The translations under genes were made by a program, and so were the position numbers. The notes under the pieces are model-generated. The model was given only the letters and a program-made list of their open reading frames with translations, ran no database searches and was not told where the DNA came from. Shown in pieces: positions 1 to 15,700 of a stretch of 64,000 nt of DNA. Positions within the stretch are counted from its first letter, which is position 1, and each line of letters starts with the position of its first letter. This DNA comes from Paragorgia papillata (lineage: Eukaryota > Cnidaria > Anthozoa > Scleralcyonacea > Coralliidae), in assembly GCA_035771165.1 (NCBI GenBank), contig JAWNZC010000337.1, forward strand, positions 4,269,501-4,333,500, written 5' to 3'.

Positions 1-200
1 ATGTCGCATTTAAATTTTTTAGCGGTGAATTCATTTTCATGATATTTGATGACTATTTTTGCTTGACTTGCTTAATTTTTAAATTTATTTTTCATTTTTC
101 GTAATGACCGGTCTTTACCGGTTTGTAAACAAGCCAATCAAATTGCAGGAAAGTCGCGTTAAGACCCTCACGTGACACAGCCATATAATAAATACATGTA

Positions 201-373
201 TTCTTGGTTTTCATCTGACGTCACGGCGGCCATATTGGTGCACAGAAACAATGAAATGGCGGCAAACGTGGAGCACAATCCTTATCCTATGGGAATTTAA
301 ATCTATTATTCAAATATTTCGTATTGTTTTACCACCCCAACGGGCCACCGATCACGTGAGTGAAAACAATCCA
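201..373. mobile_element. CRE-bearing MITE, copy 1
   Basis: This is a short element bounded by TTTTCATCTGACGTCAC and an inverted GTGAGTGAAAACAATCC. Inside are a palindromic CRE (TGACGTCA, 216-223), GGCGGCCATATTGG and CACGTG. Copies are at 30093-30272 and 51047-51392. Confidence 0.7.
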
Positions 374-623
374 TTAGATTCAACTCTTATATGATATGAA
401 GATCATAGACATATCTCGTAGTCGGTGAGTGTTACCCGCTTTCGGCATAAATGACAACTACAGCACTATACGTTTGGTCTAGTACCTTAGCCTCATTGGT
501 AGTGTAGTTAGTATGGGCATTGTTTGTTGCTGCTTTCTGATCTCTATTTCATATTAATTCGTCAAATATCTTTTTTTTCAATTGATAAACATATACACCA
601 AAACATGAACCATTACTCTATAC

Positions 624-715
624 CTTTCAAGTTCCTTCTCTTTCTGTAGTTTTTTCTCTTCTTTTATCACTTCGTCCTGAATGTTCTCTTTGATAAGTTG
701 TTTCTCCAAGAAAGT
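624..715 (-). CDS. CCDC15: CCDC15-like exon 10, last one seen
   Basis: The exon is 92 nt (phase 0 in, phase 2 out), with acceptor cgtctag and donor AG|GTATAG. It encodes TFLEKQLIKENIQDEVIKEE and then KKLQKEKELE. The phase-2 end requires another exon below 600. I could not identify one within the window. Confidence 0.75.
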
Positions 716-3700
716 CTAGACGTAAAAATGTTAGTTAATAAGGGCAGTCTAATTAACTCGGGTCACGTAACTGGTTAAAGTGCCTATAAAACGAAACTCC
801 AGTTTGTCTTATTTGAAAGAACACTTAAAATGATAGAGTAACATCTTTTGAAGTTTTTCGTTTCCTTGCTTCGTTCTTGAGATATTTCAGTTTGTTTGAT
901 ATGCAAATTAAACATTTTGACGTCACATGTGCATAATAAGTTATCGAAAAAAGTTATATATCTTTTGCTATTATCAAACAAAAATAATTCGGAGGAAGCA
1001 AGTGCGCGTGTTTCGCCCAGAACACTAAACATGTAGGTTTTCAAGTGACTATATTAGACAGTAGCAAAGATACATAACTTTTTTCGATAACTCATGCACG
1101 TGCGACGTGAAAATGTTTAATTTGCATATCAAACAAACTGAAATATCTCAAGAACGAAGGAAACGAAAAACTGCAAAAGATGTTACTTTGTCATTTTAAG
1201 CGTTCTTTCAAATAAGACAGACCTAATTTTCGTTTCATAGGCACTTTAAAGATTATTGAATGAGAACTGGGAAAACTTCAATATGTACAGGAAATAGTAT
1301 TCGAAAATAATTGATCGCCGTATTACGGATGTCACCGAACTGTCGAAACGTGCAAAAAATCACACGACGTTTACGCCTATAGACATTCGGGTCCTCGCCC
1401 AAAAATGCAAAGCGGCCGTTGGATATTACGTCAGAACCTTTGAAATATATTTTGCAAATGGAGATGATTAATACCCGCAAAAGATGCGGGTGTGGTTTCA
1501 AAACATAACTAGACGCATCCTACGGGTTTGTCAGTAATTTTCTTGCGGTTATATAAACCAGCGTTGAGAATGTTTTAGTAGATATTCATTACCTTTGTTT
1601 ACAAAATTTATTTTCAACAGTTTTGGGTAATTGTCAATGGCCATTAGCGTTTGTCGCCAGGAAAGCAAATATTTGTAGGCGTGGACGTCGTGGGATTTTT
1701 TCCATGGGGTTGATTTTGCAAAAGGGGAAAAACCGCGGAAAACTCGGAGAACAACATTTGAGGAGCAGGTGAGAATCAACAACCTATCCAATGCTAACAT
1801 CGTCCAGGGGCGATGAAATCCGGGGGCAAGGTTTGTAAAGAGCCCAGTCCCACACTTTTTTAACAATAAAATTTTGTAATAAATCTACATTCCCATAGAT
1901 AGCCTGACCCTGACCAGACGTGTTCCCATGGAATTCCTCTAGCTCTTCGCACGCTAACAATCCTCCCAATATTGGCGTATTCTATGGCAAATAATTTGGA
2001 GAATCCGCGTAACATTAACGTCAATTAAAAACTTCCAATCCCACGCAGCCCGATGGAACCTTATACACAAGTCATACATGCAGTCATTATTATATTAAAA
2101 ATGCTAAGTTAATAACAGTTATTTTTTTTACTTTCTGCTCTGCGACTAGATTTCGTTCTTCTATTATTTCATCAATTTCATATTCGACTTCTTTCCTTTT
2201 CATTTCTTGCTTGTTCTTAAGCCTGCATTGGAGAATAAAGCTTGTTTCAACATCGTTTTACTACAACTAATCAAAACCACCGGACAAACTCCGGAATTAT
2301 AACTTGAAAATAAACATCTTGTAAAAAGACAAGACATCAATCTCGATGCAGGACAAATATTGCAAAATCATCGTTAGCAGTGGCGTCGCCAAGGTGATAC
2401 AACTGGGGTGGACAAACCTCTATGGGGGTCCGGGGGCATGCTCCCCCGGAAAATTTTGGAATCTAGAGTCCCTGAAACGCCATTTCCTGCACTTTGAGGG
2501 GTGATTTTACAGAATTCTGCAAAGGTTATAAAACGTCATAAAAAATGCACAAAAGAAAACACATTTTAGGACTTTGAATATATATTTTATTATTTTTCAT
2601 AGAATTTTTCATAATAATTATAAAATGCGCTCAAAATCATTCCATATTATCTCGATCTTATCATAATTCCATATTATCTCGATGAGGCGATTACGAAATT
2701 TCGCCCGAGTCCTAATTACTTCGTATCAGCGGAGGGGATGCGACCGCCGACCGAGCGTATTTTATGTAACCCTTCATGAAATGCACGAACGCCGGAGTGA
2801 TTAACCGCCGTGAGCGCCACTGACAAAAAAGTCTCAATACTACCTCGCCCCCCCCCCCCCCCCCCCCCCAAAGTTTTCTCCACGGATTTGGAAAAATTAA
2901 GAAATCGATCTGGAAACGAACTGGGGTGGACATGTCCACCCCAGTCCACCCCGTGGCGACGCCACTGATCGTTAGACCAAGTAACTTGACCACTTGTTTT
3001 CTTAGTTTTTTTTACAAGATGTCTAGTTTTGGATTAAGAGAAGTTTTCATATAGTTTTCTTGGCTATGGTTATACTATACAGTATACACCAAACTCACCT
3101 AATCATCCGTTTTCTATGTTCTTTCATTCGTAGATTTTCCCTAACTTGTTCTCTTTCAATATCCATGAATAGTTGTCTGTAAACTGCTAGCTGTTTCAAC
3201 ATTTCATTGCATATTTTCAAGGATTAACGACCTGTAGCCAAACGTTGTTTCATTTCAACATTTCATTCAACATCGTTTCAATATAATTCATTGTGACTTC
3301 AACATGTGCGTTCAGATGGCGTTTAATTGAACCCTTTGAATGATGTTGATATGATGTTGATTTTGAAAGAACGAAATTTGAACGGTGTTTTTATTTCTGT
3401 CAGGCATAAATATAGTAAAGTGTTGCGGATACTATTAATTTCATAAACTAAGAACACTCCAGTTTCCTAATTTTTTAATAAATGTACAAACCTTCATATT
3501 TTTGAAAGGTTTTGGGGTTATAATGTTTGGTTTTGACAATGATTAAGGGTAAATATAAACGTTTAAAAAATAAAATTTCAACATACATAAATCCTAAGGT
3601 AAACTAAAAAAAAAACAAAATAATAAAAAAAACAAAAAAAAAGAAAAAGAAAGTTAGTGACGTCACAAGTTGGGTAAATATCATAAAATCGTAAAAAAGT

Positions 3701-6700
3701 GTTGTAGTACAATGATCTAAAAACGACATTCACTAAAAGTGAACTTCTGACATGCTTATGTATCGGTATAACATTAGACTGCGTTCACACGAGTCCGGTG
3801 TAGAAAATAAACGGTAAAATGTGGTTCCGTTCACACTAATCCGTCATAATTTTACGACGCTTTGAAGGTGTTCACACGACTCCAGAACCTTCTGGTGTAC
3901 ATGCAGTATTTCAATGCTGTGCACTGTTTAAAATAGCCATATCTCGTCAAAAGTAAATGGAAACGAGGAGCAATTCAAAGAATATTATCCCACCAAAGTC
4001 TATAGTGCATTCTATGACTACTCCCGACTACTGCGGCGAGGTAGACTGTTACTACTGCCAGTGTTGCGCATTTATTTGTTAACTAATATTTTGCGCATAG
4101 GTTTACAATTTGAGTCTTTCTATTAGGAACTCTCCTTATTGACTTAATCTTCTCTATTTACACTGGCTAGTTCTTAGCAGATGCTTTCCGAAGTCGAGAA
4201 GACAATTAACAGTTATACCATGAGCTCGAGTCGTATATGAGCTCATAGCCAACGAGGCGCTTCGCCGAGTTGGCTATTAGTTCGTATACGACGAGAGCGA
4301 ATGGTATAACTGTTTTATTATATAGCCAAGCACTGTACAAGAGACAAAATTACATGCAGCGAAATGTTTCAAACGACAAACTTCCGGCATAGGCAACTAA
4401 TACTTCCGCCATGCGTAATGATGCATTCACATAGAGTTTCTCGCTGAGCTGTTCGGTAAACAGCTTTGAAATGTTGCATAAATGTTGCTCGAGAGGCAAA
4501 AAATGTGTTAAGCAGATCAACAAAAAAGATTAAAAGGTACCTTTATGAAGTCAAAAGGTGGGTCAGTTGTTTATATTAGCGTTGCTGTCGTGAAAAAGGT
4601 TTTGATTTCATGCAAAAATGAAACTGAAACACCTTCGGCAGTGAAACTAAATTACTTAGTTGGTTGTTTTTGAAAAAGAACATGCTTTTTACTACTCCAA
4701 ATGCTTATCTAAATCAAAAAGTCTCTTTACTGGTGATCTCCTACGAAATGTGTGTTGTAAGCTTGATTTTAACCGTGAGTTTCTTTGTTTGGCAACAAAT
4801 TAATATCAACTCGTTAATTTAGTCGGGTTTTTGAAGTAAAAAGACGTAATTTTTAGGTGAATTTTACCATTTAACATGCTAAATTGTGTATCTGTTAATG
4901 TATTTTTACACAATGTTGTTTTTTTATACATTGGTTTGAGGGTGTTGATGTTTTACTGTATAAAAACCTGTCAATTTCAACTCTTTTCGGCAGTTCAAAA
5001 AAACATGCCGCCATCTTGTTTTTTCTCTACTAGTAGGATATGAGCTGATAGCCTGGTAGTAGGGAACCAATCAGATTACGCAAAAGCTCATATCCGATAG
5101 CATGCTATATAATAAATAAAGATATCCATCGCTGAAAAATACGCCAGCCGTTAGTTAGGAGCTGAAAATTTAGTTCATACGACACCGCCAAGGGTTCCGT
5201 TTCCATCTCGCGCCGTCTGGAAATCGTTTTCAAATCGCTCCGATTAGAGCGCCGTTTTCACACAATTTCGATCCGGTGCCGTGTGAATCCAACGGCGTTT
5301 TGTGACTTTTTAGCGCCGTTTTCAACCGTCGCTCCGGACTCGTGTGAACGGGGTCTAAGTAAAGATTTTACTTTACCCAGCTTGTGACGTCAAATACATA
5401 TCACAAAATTGTTCAAGATGGCGGAAAACAAGATTTCTTTTTGTCGAAATTTCTGATGTTGTTGCTGACAAAAGTCGTTCATATTACTTGGAGTACATTA
5501 GTAAGTATGGCTTTAAAAAGAAAAGCAAGAATTAAAAATTATGATTTTTGTTGCCCTTACACTTTAAGGGCTGGATTAAAAAAACCCCGTTGTCAATCGT
5601 TAAAGTAGAAACAGAGTACGGGATACTTTAATTGGAAATAAAAAAAATTTCCCACAACCAGTTGGTAAAATCTAAAATAGGTGAGTGTTGGTGGCTTCTA
5701 ATACCGCTATTTTTTGGTCTGCGGTCACATACTGAGTGCATGCTTAAAATAGACTTAAATGCAAAAATCCCAAACATTTTTTAATGTCTCCAATGCTGCC
5801 ATGAAAACGATTTCAACAGAATATATTTTTGAGAACTATTAAAAGGGTTATCCTAAAACCATTATACTGTACATCCAAAAGGCTGAGCAGTGTTTAAATC
5901 AGGTGTGGATAGATAGAGTACAACTTAATCCCCAGTCCAAATAATTCAATATATTCGCATTTCAAACTTAACAATCGCGAAAAATTATGCATGCTTATTG
6001 CTTGTATATATGAAACAGGTTCAGTCAGAAAATGAGTTCTGTACTTTGGAATAAATAGTCTTCAAGGTAGCTCCTGGAATTTTCATCTTTCAAAACTGGT
6101 AAATGCTTTGCCGTACAGCCCTGCACCCCGTCAATAAGCCTTTACTTAGCCTGCGTATAACTGGCGGTATTAGGGAGTTCGGGCGCGGGCGGTAGGCGGG
6201 CACGTGCCCGAACCCCCTCACGATCGGAAATCACATAGAAATTCGGCCACTTTCATGGGGCAGTTCGCAGTCCACGTGCGTGCTGGCTCAAGTGAGTTCT
6301 GAGGACATTTTAAACTGATGAATTTGAGAAGGGTAATGGGTTCGTACATCGCGAAAATTCCACGAGTTGTCAACAAACCGTATTCTATGGCAAGCCCAAC
6401 CTTCGTGCTATGCGCTCGTAGAAGAATTATGGTCGAGCGACGATTTTGAGCGGAGATGTTTGACTTTGAGCTCGGGGTGTTCTCGCTCCTGTCGGCCGTG
6501 TATTGATGACGTTTACACGCAAGATATTCATTCTACGCATGCGTAGCTAATACGGGTCAGCCCGTATTTCGCGAGCCTCGACAGCCGCCATTTCTGATCG
6601 TGAATACCGCCAGCTACGCAGGCTAGCCTTTACCATACAAATCACATACATTTCTAACATTCAGCGTACCTGTTTTTTGGATTGTTCTTTTACTTTCCCA

Positions 6701-9700
6701 GGGCGAATTAGGTCCTCGGTTACCTTGTTTCTTAAAATATTTACTGGCTCGCTTTGTTTATTCATCTCTAAAAAAACAATTGTTGTAAAACAATAACAAA
6801 ACCACACAATCACCCGATTTTGTTGATCGTCCGGACGATTTACCATAAACAATAGAAAAACAGTTAAAAAAACAAGTGTTCAAGAAGACAAATTATTACT
6901 ATAAGAGTGATTTATTGTAGTACAGTTTCTACATAATGCCAAACTGTTCTGGACTAATGTACTTAAGGCAGCCTATAGCTTTTATTCCTTGTGATGTATG
7001 TTTATAAAATTCTCCAGCGAGATTTTCAACATTCTCGAAAATATTTTTTGTTGTTATTTACTTCTGGAAGATTGTTACCATAAAACAACGAACCTTAAAA
7101 TGAAAACAATGAACATTTCCTACCAATTCGCAAGGTTCCTTTGGACGGTGAAATTTTTTAATAGTTTGCAGTCTTGAGGAAATTGCTTCGCGAAGCATTT
7201 TGGAGGGTTGTTCAGATGGTTTTTGTCAATAACACTACATTTAATGTTTTTTTTAACGTGAAAGAGAATTGTCCAATAGAATATTTTTTTAAAAACAGTG
7301 CAGTAGAATGGTATAAGGTTTTTCTCGAACTGTGAAAACTTTCAAAACAATTCACCGAAGGAAACGAGAAATATCTGCGTTCATTTTTAGACGTTTTTTA
7401 CGCGTGCTGACGTCATAAAATTCCCCATTAGAGACCTTAAGATTGACGTTTATTTTATTTACCGCTAACCGCTGACTGCAGTTTGAGGTTAGCGGTTTGA
7501 CGTTTGACGTAAAAATGAATTAGACCTTAAGATTGAGTTGACGTTATTCCCCGCCGACCGCGAAAAATTGTGGCTATACGTCAGAAACAAAATGGCGACA
7601 GCAAGGTATGCTTCACATTAAAATACTCAAAACAGGTAGATCTTATCATTTTAGCAAACAAAAAAACCTACCAAATCAAAGATAAGATGTGTCGTAGATA
7701 TAGTTATAAAACGTGTAGTCATTGAACAGTTATTTGTTAATATATTGAGGTAAATGACTTACCTGGAGATGGGGATCTTGCAGTTGAAAACGGGAAAGAA
7801 ATACGGCAAACGCGACGTCAGGCTCTTTGTCACGTGGTTTCTAGCGGTTATTATCGGTAATTTTTCCGCCGAATTAGCAGCCAGTTCGCGCGCGTGCGCG
7901 TTGAGAACCCGAAAGAGACACCTTAATAATTAAACTACACAAACGTAAAGAATGATAATATTCACCTGGAATTCCACTAAAGACGACTCTTTCTGAATTT
8001 TCCTTCTGACATATCTTATTATGTCCATGAACCAATGCTCCAGTCAACGTGCGAGGTATTCTTGTGTTAGTTGGGGAAGTAGTACATGCTGTGGCTTCAT
8101 GGTCCCTTATTGACATATCTTTAACGTCATCAGTTAATTCCTTAAATTCATCTCCAGATGTAATAGGTAAATTTGGATTTTCGTTTCCTGTTTGTTCGAC
8201 ATTATGATCACTTGCTTCTCCCTATGAAAACATAGTTTGTTATTGTATATAGGAATTTGTTTATTACTCTTTGAATATTTATATTTTATATATTTTATAT
8301 TTATATAGTCTTTGTGTATAGATTTTTTTTTTTCATTTCTGATGATTTTGTAAATCCACCAAAGTTAATGTTTCTTACCTAAAATTTTATCTTCGTGTGT
8401 TTATTTTCCAGGGGGGAAATAGGAGATTTCTAGTCTTTTTTTAAACATACAAGTATACTCTGTTCAACGAAATGCGTTAAATATTATATCAATATATAGA
8501 CAGGCATTTTAGAAAGTTTAGGGAATCTGACGTATATATATATATATATATATATATAAAGTTTAGACAGCCACGCTAGACAAGGACCATTGGTCAATCC
8601 AAGCGGAAAACATTTTTAATCAAAACGTTGACAGTTGTATGGTGTAAATCAATAAAGCTCCACTTTCTCAAAAACTATCCTGTTTACTGTCAATAACCCC
8701 ACCTATTGCAAAACTGTTACAAACCTGACGTTTCAAGTCAGAATTTCTTTCATTCCAGTATTAATCTTAATCTATATTAGTTTATTCATGCATAAATTAT
8801 CTTTGATGTGCCGCGGTCAATAAATAGGTTATTGACCTTGCATATTAAATGACCTACTATATCGCTTTAAAACTACGTCTAGAATATCATTTTTTTGTTT
8901 AATAACGACAAATATCGTCTGTGTCACGAATAAACTAAGTCGGTTTATAGTGACCTTAACCTCGGTCACTAACCTATACTTATAACACCGTCTGGTACTA
9001 ACCTGTGTGACGGCCAAGGCTCCCTTCCAGACTCCTCCAGGAAGCTGTGTTAGTTGGTCCTGTATAAATTACATATGCACAAAGATTATTTTTAACCACA
9101 TACAAATATTATATTGATTTATTATAAAGACCAATAAAACTAGCCAGGAAATTACACGATCTAATACTTGCGAGACGTATAAATTTGCACTGGAAAAAAC
9201 TCCTTAGTAGCATGGGGTCATATTTTTGGCTTGTGTTCCGTCAACAATCGCCTTTCCAGAAACATACATCAGCTATACATTCACGGTATTTTGGAAGAAG
9301 AAGCGGAGTGTAAATAGATTCAGTCTTACCGTAAGAGATAATAAATATCCGTATATTAACTACTAACAGTATATAAGTAAAAAAAGGTTCAATACTAGTA
9401 TATTTTTATTATTAAGGTTTCTTATTGAGGTTGAGGATTAATATAACCGTTACACAAAGCTCATTTGATTGCACTACATTTTATAACACTTACCAAATCA
9501 ATGTTGACCATTTGTGATCCGAGAACTTTCCTAGCATGTCTTGTGCACGTCTGAACCTGAGCAAAATTTAATACATCAGTCTTACCATAATTTCGGCAAC
9601 TACAGTACACGTACGTACTATACACATTTAGTATAATTTCATAGTGGAAAAGAGGCTTTCCAGCTTTCTGATTGGTCCGCTCAGCGGTGAATCTGAGGTG

Positions 9701-12700
9701 ATAGTCACCGCCTAGCGCGGTGACTATTGCATCACAAGAAATTGTTCTTCAAAAGTAGTTTTGGAAAAGAGACTGGTACTTATTCAACACTGTACTGACT
9801 TTACTCGTTTCAGTCTCCCCCTCGGAGTTGTCATTTTGAAGTATGAGATTTTAGAATTTGTTCATTCATTGAACTGTTGATTATTTTTTTTTTCAAAATG
9901 GGGTCTGTAGTTTTCGAGACAAACAAAAGACCATAATACTGAAAACATTTATCACTGAGATGTTGTACATATCAAATATCGTAAAAACAAACTTCATAAA
10001 GATAAGGAAGTATATTTTCTATAATTCTTCGTATTTTTTGCATGTTTTGGCTAGATTTTGGTCGTAGCGATGTGGCGAAAACTTCGTCATGAGTGAAGAA
10101 CATATTGAACATGAATAATTAAGTGCAAAAAAGGCGTAACACAGGATCCAAAACACCAGAATAAAAGTCTTTTTAGCATATATTTGAATGTATGTACAAG
10201 TTCAATTCCAAAGTAGGATGTCGTTTACTCTTTTTTTGAAATTATTTACTGATAAAGACTGTGGCTTGCTAACATCGTCTGTGAATAAACAGTATCACCA
10301 CTGTTAAAATGAAAGCAGTTGTTTAAAAGTTTTTGTTTCAACGTGATTGGTTTTTTATCAACCTCTGAAATTATACTAAAACAATTAGTCACCTCAGTCT
10401 CGGTGACTATCGGTGTATTTACCTCGCCGCTTCGCGGCTCGGTAAATATTCACCGATAGTCACCTCGACTTCGGTGACTAATTGTTAAATAGAAACATAG
10501 CCAGAATTGTATATGGTAAATATATCAGATCACCATTGAGCCATCTTACGTCCATTGCTATATTTAACATTTCCATCAATTTGATCTGAACTACAAGACA
10601 GTACAATGTTGTGGTTTAGAAAAGTTGAAACTTAACTATCATACTGTATTTTGAGATCTATCTTGCGCTTGTCCGTGTCACTGGTATATGACTATACACT
10701 AGTTTACTATTATGCCAACGTCATTAGCTGATCGCTTTCTGTATAGATTATACATCAGTGAACAATCAACTGTAGGTCATTTGTATTAGTTAGACTAGTA
10801 TAAATTTACACAGCTTTTCTACAAGCCGGTTGGAACAGACGAAACTTTAACTCTTGAATTGACCCAAAAGCAATTTTCGTTTCTGTCAAGTCATATTCGT
10901 ACTGTCTTGACTCGTACTGTTATATCATCTATTCTACAGCAGTTATCTACATGAAACAGTTTACTGCTATGTATATAAGTCATGCATAATTATGTATATA
11001 TTGTAATATTAATTTATCACGTAATAATACAGGGTAATAAAATTAATGCTATAATAACATGCCAACACAAATTAATGTAATTTATGACACCTTTTTAACT
11101 TGTTTGTCAAGTAACTCGCTAGCAATGTTAACTTCTTCAGGATCATTGACCACGCTATAGCCATATTTACAACTACCAGGTATTCCTACTTGGAAACTGG
11201 AATAATTTGCTTCGCGATAAACACATGTATCCTTCTTGCTCGTTGGAATTCTCTTCGGAAATGAACTTTGGTAAATAATCTTTTGTTCAGCAGTCACCTA
11301 AAATCACATTTCAACCAATAAATTAGACTGAGGCTGTAGTAGGAGTATGTAAATCCAACAGAATTCAAAACCTTTCCTCTAAAAAAAACCCAGACAAATG
11401 ATCTATGTTGTACTTAGTCAAACTGTTGTATTATTTAACATCGCAAATGTCTTACAAGCTAATTTATTGCTTCAGATCGCGGGGAAGCAGCAAACTAATT
11501 TTGCCTTGGGCTGGTGGGTATAATTTTTTTCTGATTTCGAACGTTAAGGAGGTTTATATTGGCTAACATTAACCGACCGGTAAACTTCATTATTAAACCG
11601 TTCATTAGAAGGTTGCAGGTTCAAACCCTGTCTGGGGCTCAGAAATCTTTTTTTGAGTAATTGAGCTTGACGAACGTCCACCGAACGTCTGTTACATTAC
11701 ACCAAGCTCGCAAACGTACCACATGCATGCACTTACATGTATACACAACTTATGACATCATGTTTTCTTAATTGTAAATAGGAATGTAGCATCAATATGT
11801 ACAATTCAGTCGTTGAATTTACTTTTTCAATACATTGTAATTCATAATATATAATGCCTTTTGGTTATTTTATGCTATACAGCAAATTTGGCGAATATTA
11901 CTCTTTCTTATCCGGCCAAAAAACCAATCACATGCAAAAGTTAATGCGGAGAAAAGTGCCCCTTTAAAATAGCTGCCCCCGCCGCCTTAAGTAGCTTCCG
12001 GCGCCCCCTGCTGATCATGTGATACATGTACGACATATTCTAGTAATGAGTTGTATTATTACTAAACCAAGTTGATTTCTAACTTTAAAATGTTCCGTGA
12101 TTATTGTCTGATATATTAAGTAAAATTTCTAAGTCATGATATAATTCTCTGATGAAAATATCGTTGGTAAGGTTTTTTCATGATTCTAAAGATATTATGG
12201 CAGTTGGTAATTGTGCGAAGTTTCATTTCGAAGTTCACAAAAACAAAGTTGTATTTTACGTGCGAAGTTTGTATTTTGGAGCGCCGCCATTAAATTGGCC
12301 GTGTTTGAGAAGAATGAGTTGAAGAGGACTTATGGCGTCATAGACTCAACAAAAACAAAAGATCATTGTTGTTGTCAACAAAAGAGTCATTGTTGTTATT
12401 GAGTCTATGATCATGGCATCATAAGCGTCCTCGACTCATCATTCTCAAGCTCGGCCACTTTAATGGCGGCGCTCCAAAATACAAACTTCACACGTAAAAT
12501 ATCACCTAAATCTTCAACGAATTTTGAAATGAAACGTTGCACGCGCGATTACCAACTACCCAAACATCTTTGGGATTATGCAAAAACATTGCCAACAATA
12601 TTTTCATCAGAGAACCACCTTAAATGGTTTTGTCACTGTTTATCAAGCAAGCTACCGATGCCTATATCAGAAACGATAGAAACTACAAGTCTGTATGGAA

Positions 12701-15700
12701 ACACATATTAAGCTGTATGGCTCTATTTTAAAACAAGATCCACTCCGACATGTAGTCTTACATGTAAGTCGGTTTTCTACTTTTCACGCAAACAGACTTT
12801 CTACAGTTATTGTATTACTAAAATTGAATATTTTTTCTTATTAATTCCAGTCATATCATATAAGATAAAATGAAAGGTTGCTTTGCACAAAAACTATCGC
12901 GAAGTAGAAAACCAGCTTTATTATATAAATATATATGTATAGTCAACGTTATTATTCCGTAGCAAATAATAGACACTTCCTAAATTTAATGAACAGTCAT
13001 ACAACGAACTTGAAATCAAGGTTAAATATGACAGAGGCATTAAAGCAAATTTGGGAAGTAACTATTATTTCAAAATTTAAAAAAAAAAACACGTAGGACG
13101 GACAGTGCAAAGACTAGTACGGTATATAATTGTCTATAGGGTTGTAACTACTGTAGTTCAGAGGCAAAATTAGTAATACACTGTAGCCACTGTGTTATAC
13201 TGCAGCTCCATCTCCAATCTATCCAATAGGTAAAGATAACATTGCTGACCGGACCGTCATGTACTTTGGCCCAGCGTACACACTAGTCTGCGCGCAAAAG
13301 AACGGTCCCGGATCCCAAATAATTGAATTCCGTGACTTTCCGAGCGTCTATGCATGCGTGGGCGTGCAGTAGTCTACATGCATGCACCCATGCATTTCTC
13401 ACAATTACGCGGTTTCCTTGTACTGACAGCTGACCTAGCTACAAGGCTGATATTTTTGCCAGTAAAATGTTCCACAAGGTGTTCATACCTAATTACACAT
13501 TTGTCTTTACTCAAACGCACGTGCAGGCACGTGCAGGTAAACGAACGTGCTCTCTTGCACGTCATGACATCCGCTGATATATGTATCTGCGTCAGTACAC
13601 TGACATACAAGTAGACATACAGTACCGCACGGAACTACAGGCGCAAAAGGGCGTGCTCGTATAAGTCTGAGGAAAAACTAGATACAATATTAATTAACTC
13701 ACCGCTTCATATGACTTGTCCAACTGCTGTAGTTGTTTAAGTCTCTCTAAAGCTTTTACTCGTTGTCGAACATCCAGTTGAAATTTCTTAAGTTTTTGTT
13801 GCTTTTCATATTGTATGCTTTCCAGACGTCTTTCCTCATCAACGGCGGAATACTATAATTTCATTAAAACTGATTACATAAAAATACGTATTACCCATCG
13901 CTATTATAGTTATACATGGCATTTAATTTTACTTGACTGTCTATCAAACTGTTTCACCAGTCGAGGATAAGCCTAAGGGGCGGGCGTCTAAAAGTCTAAG
14001 TATCTTAAATGTACTCATTCCTGTCTAGACAACCTTTTATAATTTTACTCTCACTGGCTAATGCAAATTGTTTTGAGATGCCCTTGGCCTTGTCGTATGT
14101 CGGCTGCCATGGGCGCCTTTACTATATGCCTTCGACAACCGTGATTCGCCTCGGCCACGTTGATCTGCGTCTTTCGCAAGTAAAAGTTATTAGCCCTAAA
14201 TTCCTTTCCTAGAATTCAATATTGGTTCAATTGAAATTTAAGAATCTATCCGGATTCTGGACCAAACAAGCAGTCAAAATTCAAAAAGATCTCCATTCTC
14301 CAAAAGTTTTCCATTCTAAAAATTCCTGAGAACACATGTCAGATCACGAATCACATCTATAAGATCCAGGTGTTGATTTTACGGAGGGAGGAAAACCGGA
14401 GAACCGGACGAAAAACTCTCGAAGCACAGATCAAGAGATCAACTACAACTCTACTCACACGAGTTCCAAGCTCGAGAACGGGTTATTCCCAAGCGGTCAA
14501 CCACCCTTAAGTATGATATTACTATGGATATGATATTACTAAGCTTAACTTTGGACTTCAGTGTATCTGGGTCCAAACACGAGTACTTATAAATATGAGC
14601 TTGTCTTATAGGCCAGTTGCACGATGTTGCGCGCTCATAATTTTGGCGGGCCACACGCATACAATCGAAATATAGTGAGGTTAGATATTGTACCGTGCCG
14701 AAACAGAGAACGTAGTAGTCCAACGTTTCGAGCGAAGGCCCTTCGTCAGAGAGAAACGTAAAGAGTGTAAACAAATAATGAGCTTATATTAAGAAAGATA
14801 ATCATGTGATCAAAACTAATTAGCCAATCAGAAAATTACAAATTAACCAATTTTTGATCATATGATTATCTTTCTTATATAAGCTCATTGTTTGTTTATA
14901 CTCTTTACGTTTCTCTCTGACGAAGGGCCTTCGCTCGAAACGTTAGACAGACTACGTTCTCTGTTTCGGCAGTATATCTAACCTTACTGCATACGCAGCA
15001 CGCTACTTTTATTTCACATGCATAAAAACGTGGCCAATACTAAACGAAATTTAATTATTTTTAAACTAAGATGGAAATAGTTCCTGATGCTAATATATTC
15101 AGAAATTGTCCAATTTCTTTCATTTACCACATTTGTTATGCATGTAGCCCGAAATTATGCCTGTGGCCCGACAAAATTATGGCTGTGGCCGGTGGCCCGT
15201 CAAAATGATGCGTGCATGATCGTGCAACTCGCGTATACACTCCACCGTGACAGTATAGAGATATATTAAAAGCTCACCTCACTTCAAAATTCCCCTTACA
15301 CTGTATAAGGAAAAATACAATGTAGAAGCCGCACTTTTTTCACCAGCTTTTCCGCACGTAGTGCGGCGTGGAAATTCTCAAAGTACATGTATAACTTGCT
15401 AATGCATAAAATACACCATCTAAACGGCGCGCAAATACCACACAAATCGGCGAATGTTTTGCCAGAAGTGCGGAAACCTTAGTTACCCACAGTCTGTAAA
15501 TGCTCTGAATAAATATAGCAAAGCGAAAATGTGGTGCGCTGCCGAGAGTTTTTGGATCGAAATACACTGACGTCATGCTTCCAGTCCAGATATCTCCAGT
15601 TGATGAGTTTACTATAGATGTACCGTACTGTAGTGTATGTGGCAAGAGCAGGCCAGTGACAACGTACGTTTTAGGTATGACGAGCTACTTGTATTCTGAA

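Noticed and set aside
11082..11297. Stand-alone 71-aa gene on the minus strand
   Set aside because: The frame is bounded by good splice sites and joins neighbours in phase, so it is an exon of the CCDC15-like gene.
12211..12711. Two short plus-strand ORFs
   Set aside because: They lie in the arms of the inverted repeat 12145-12625 and have no coding features.
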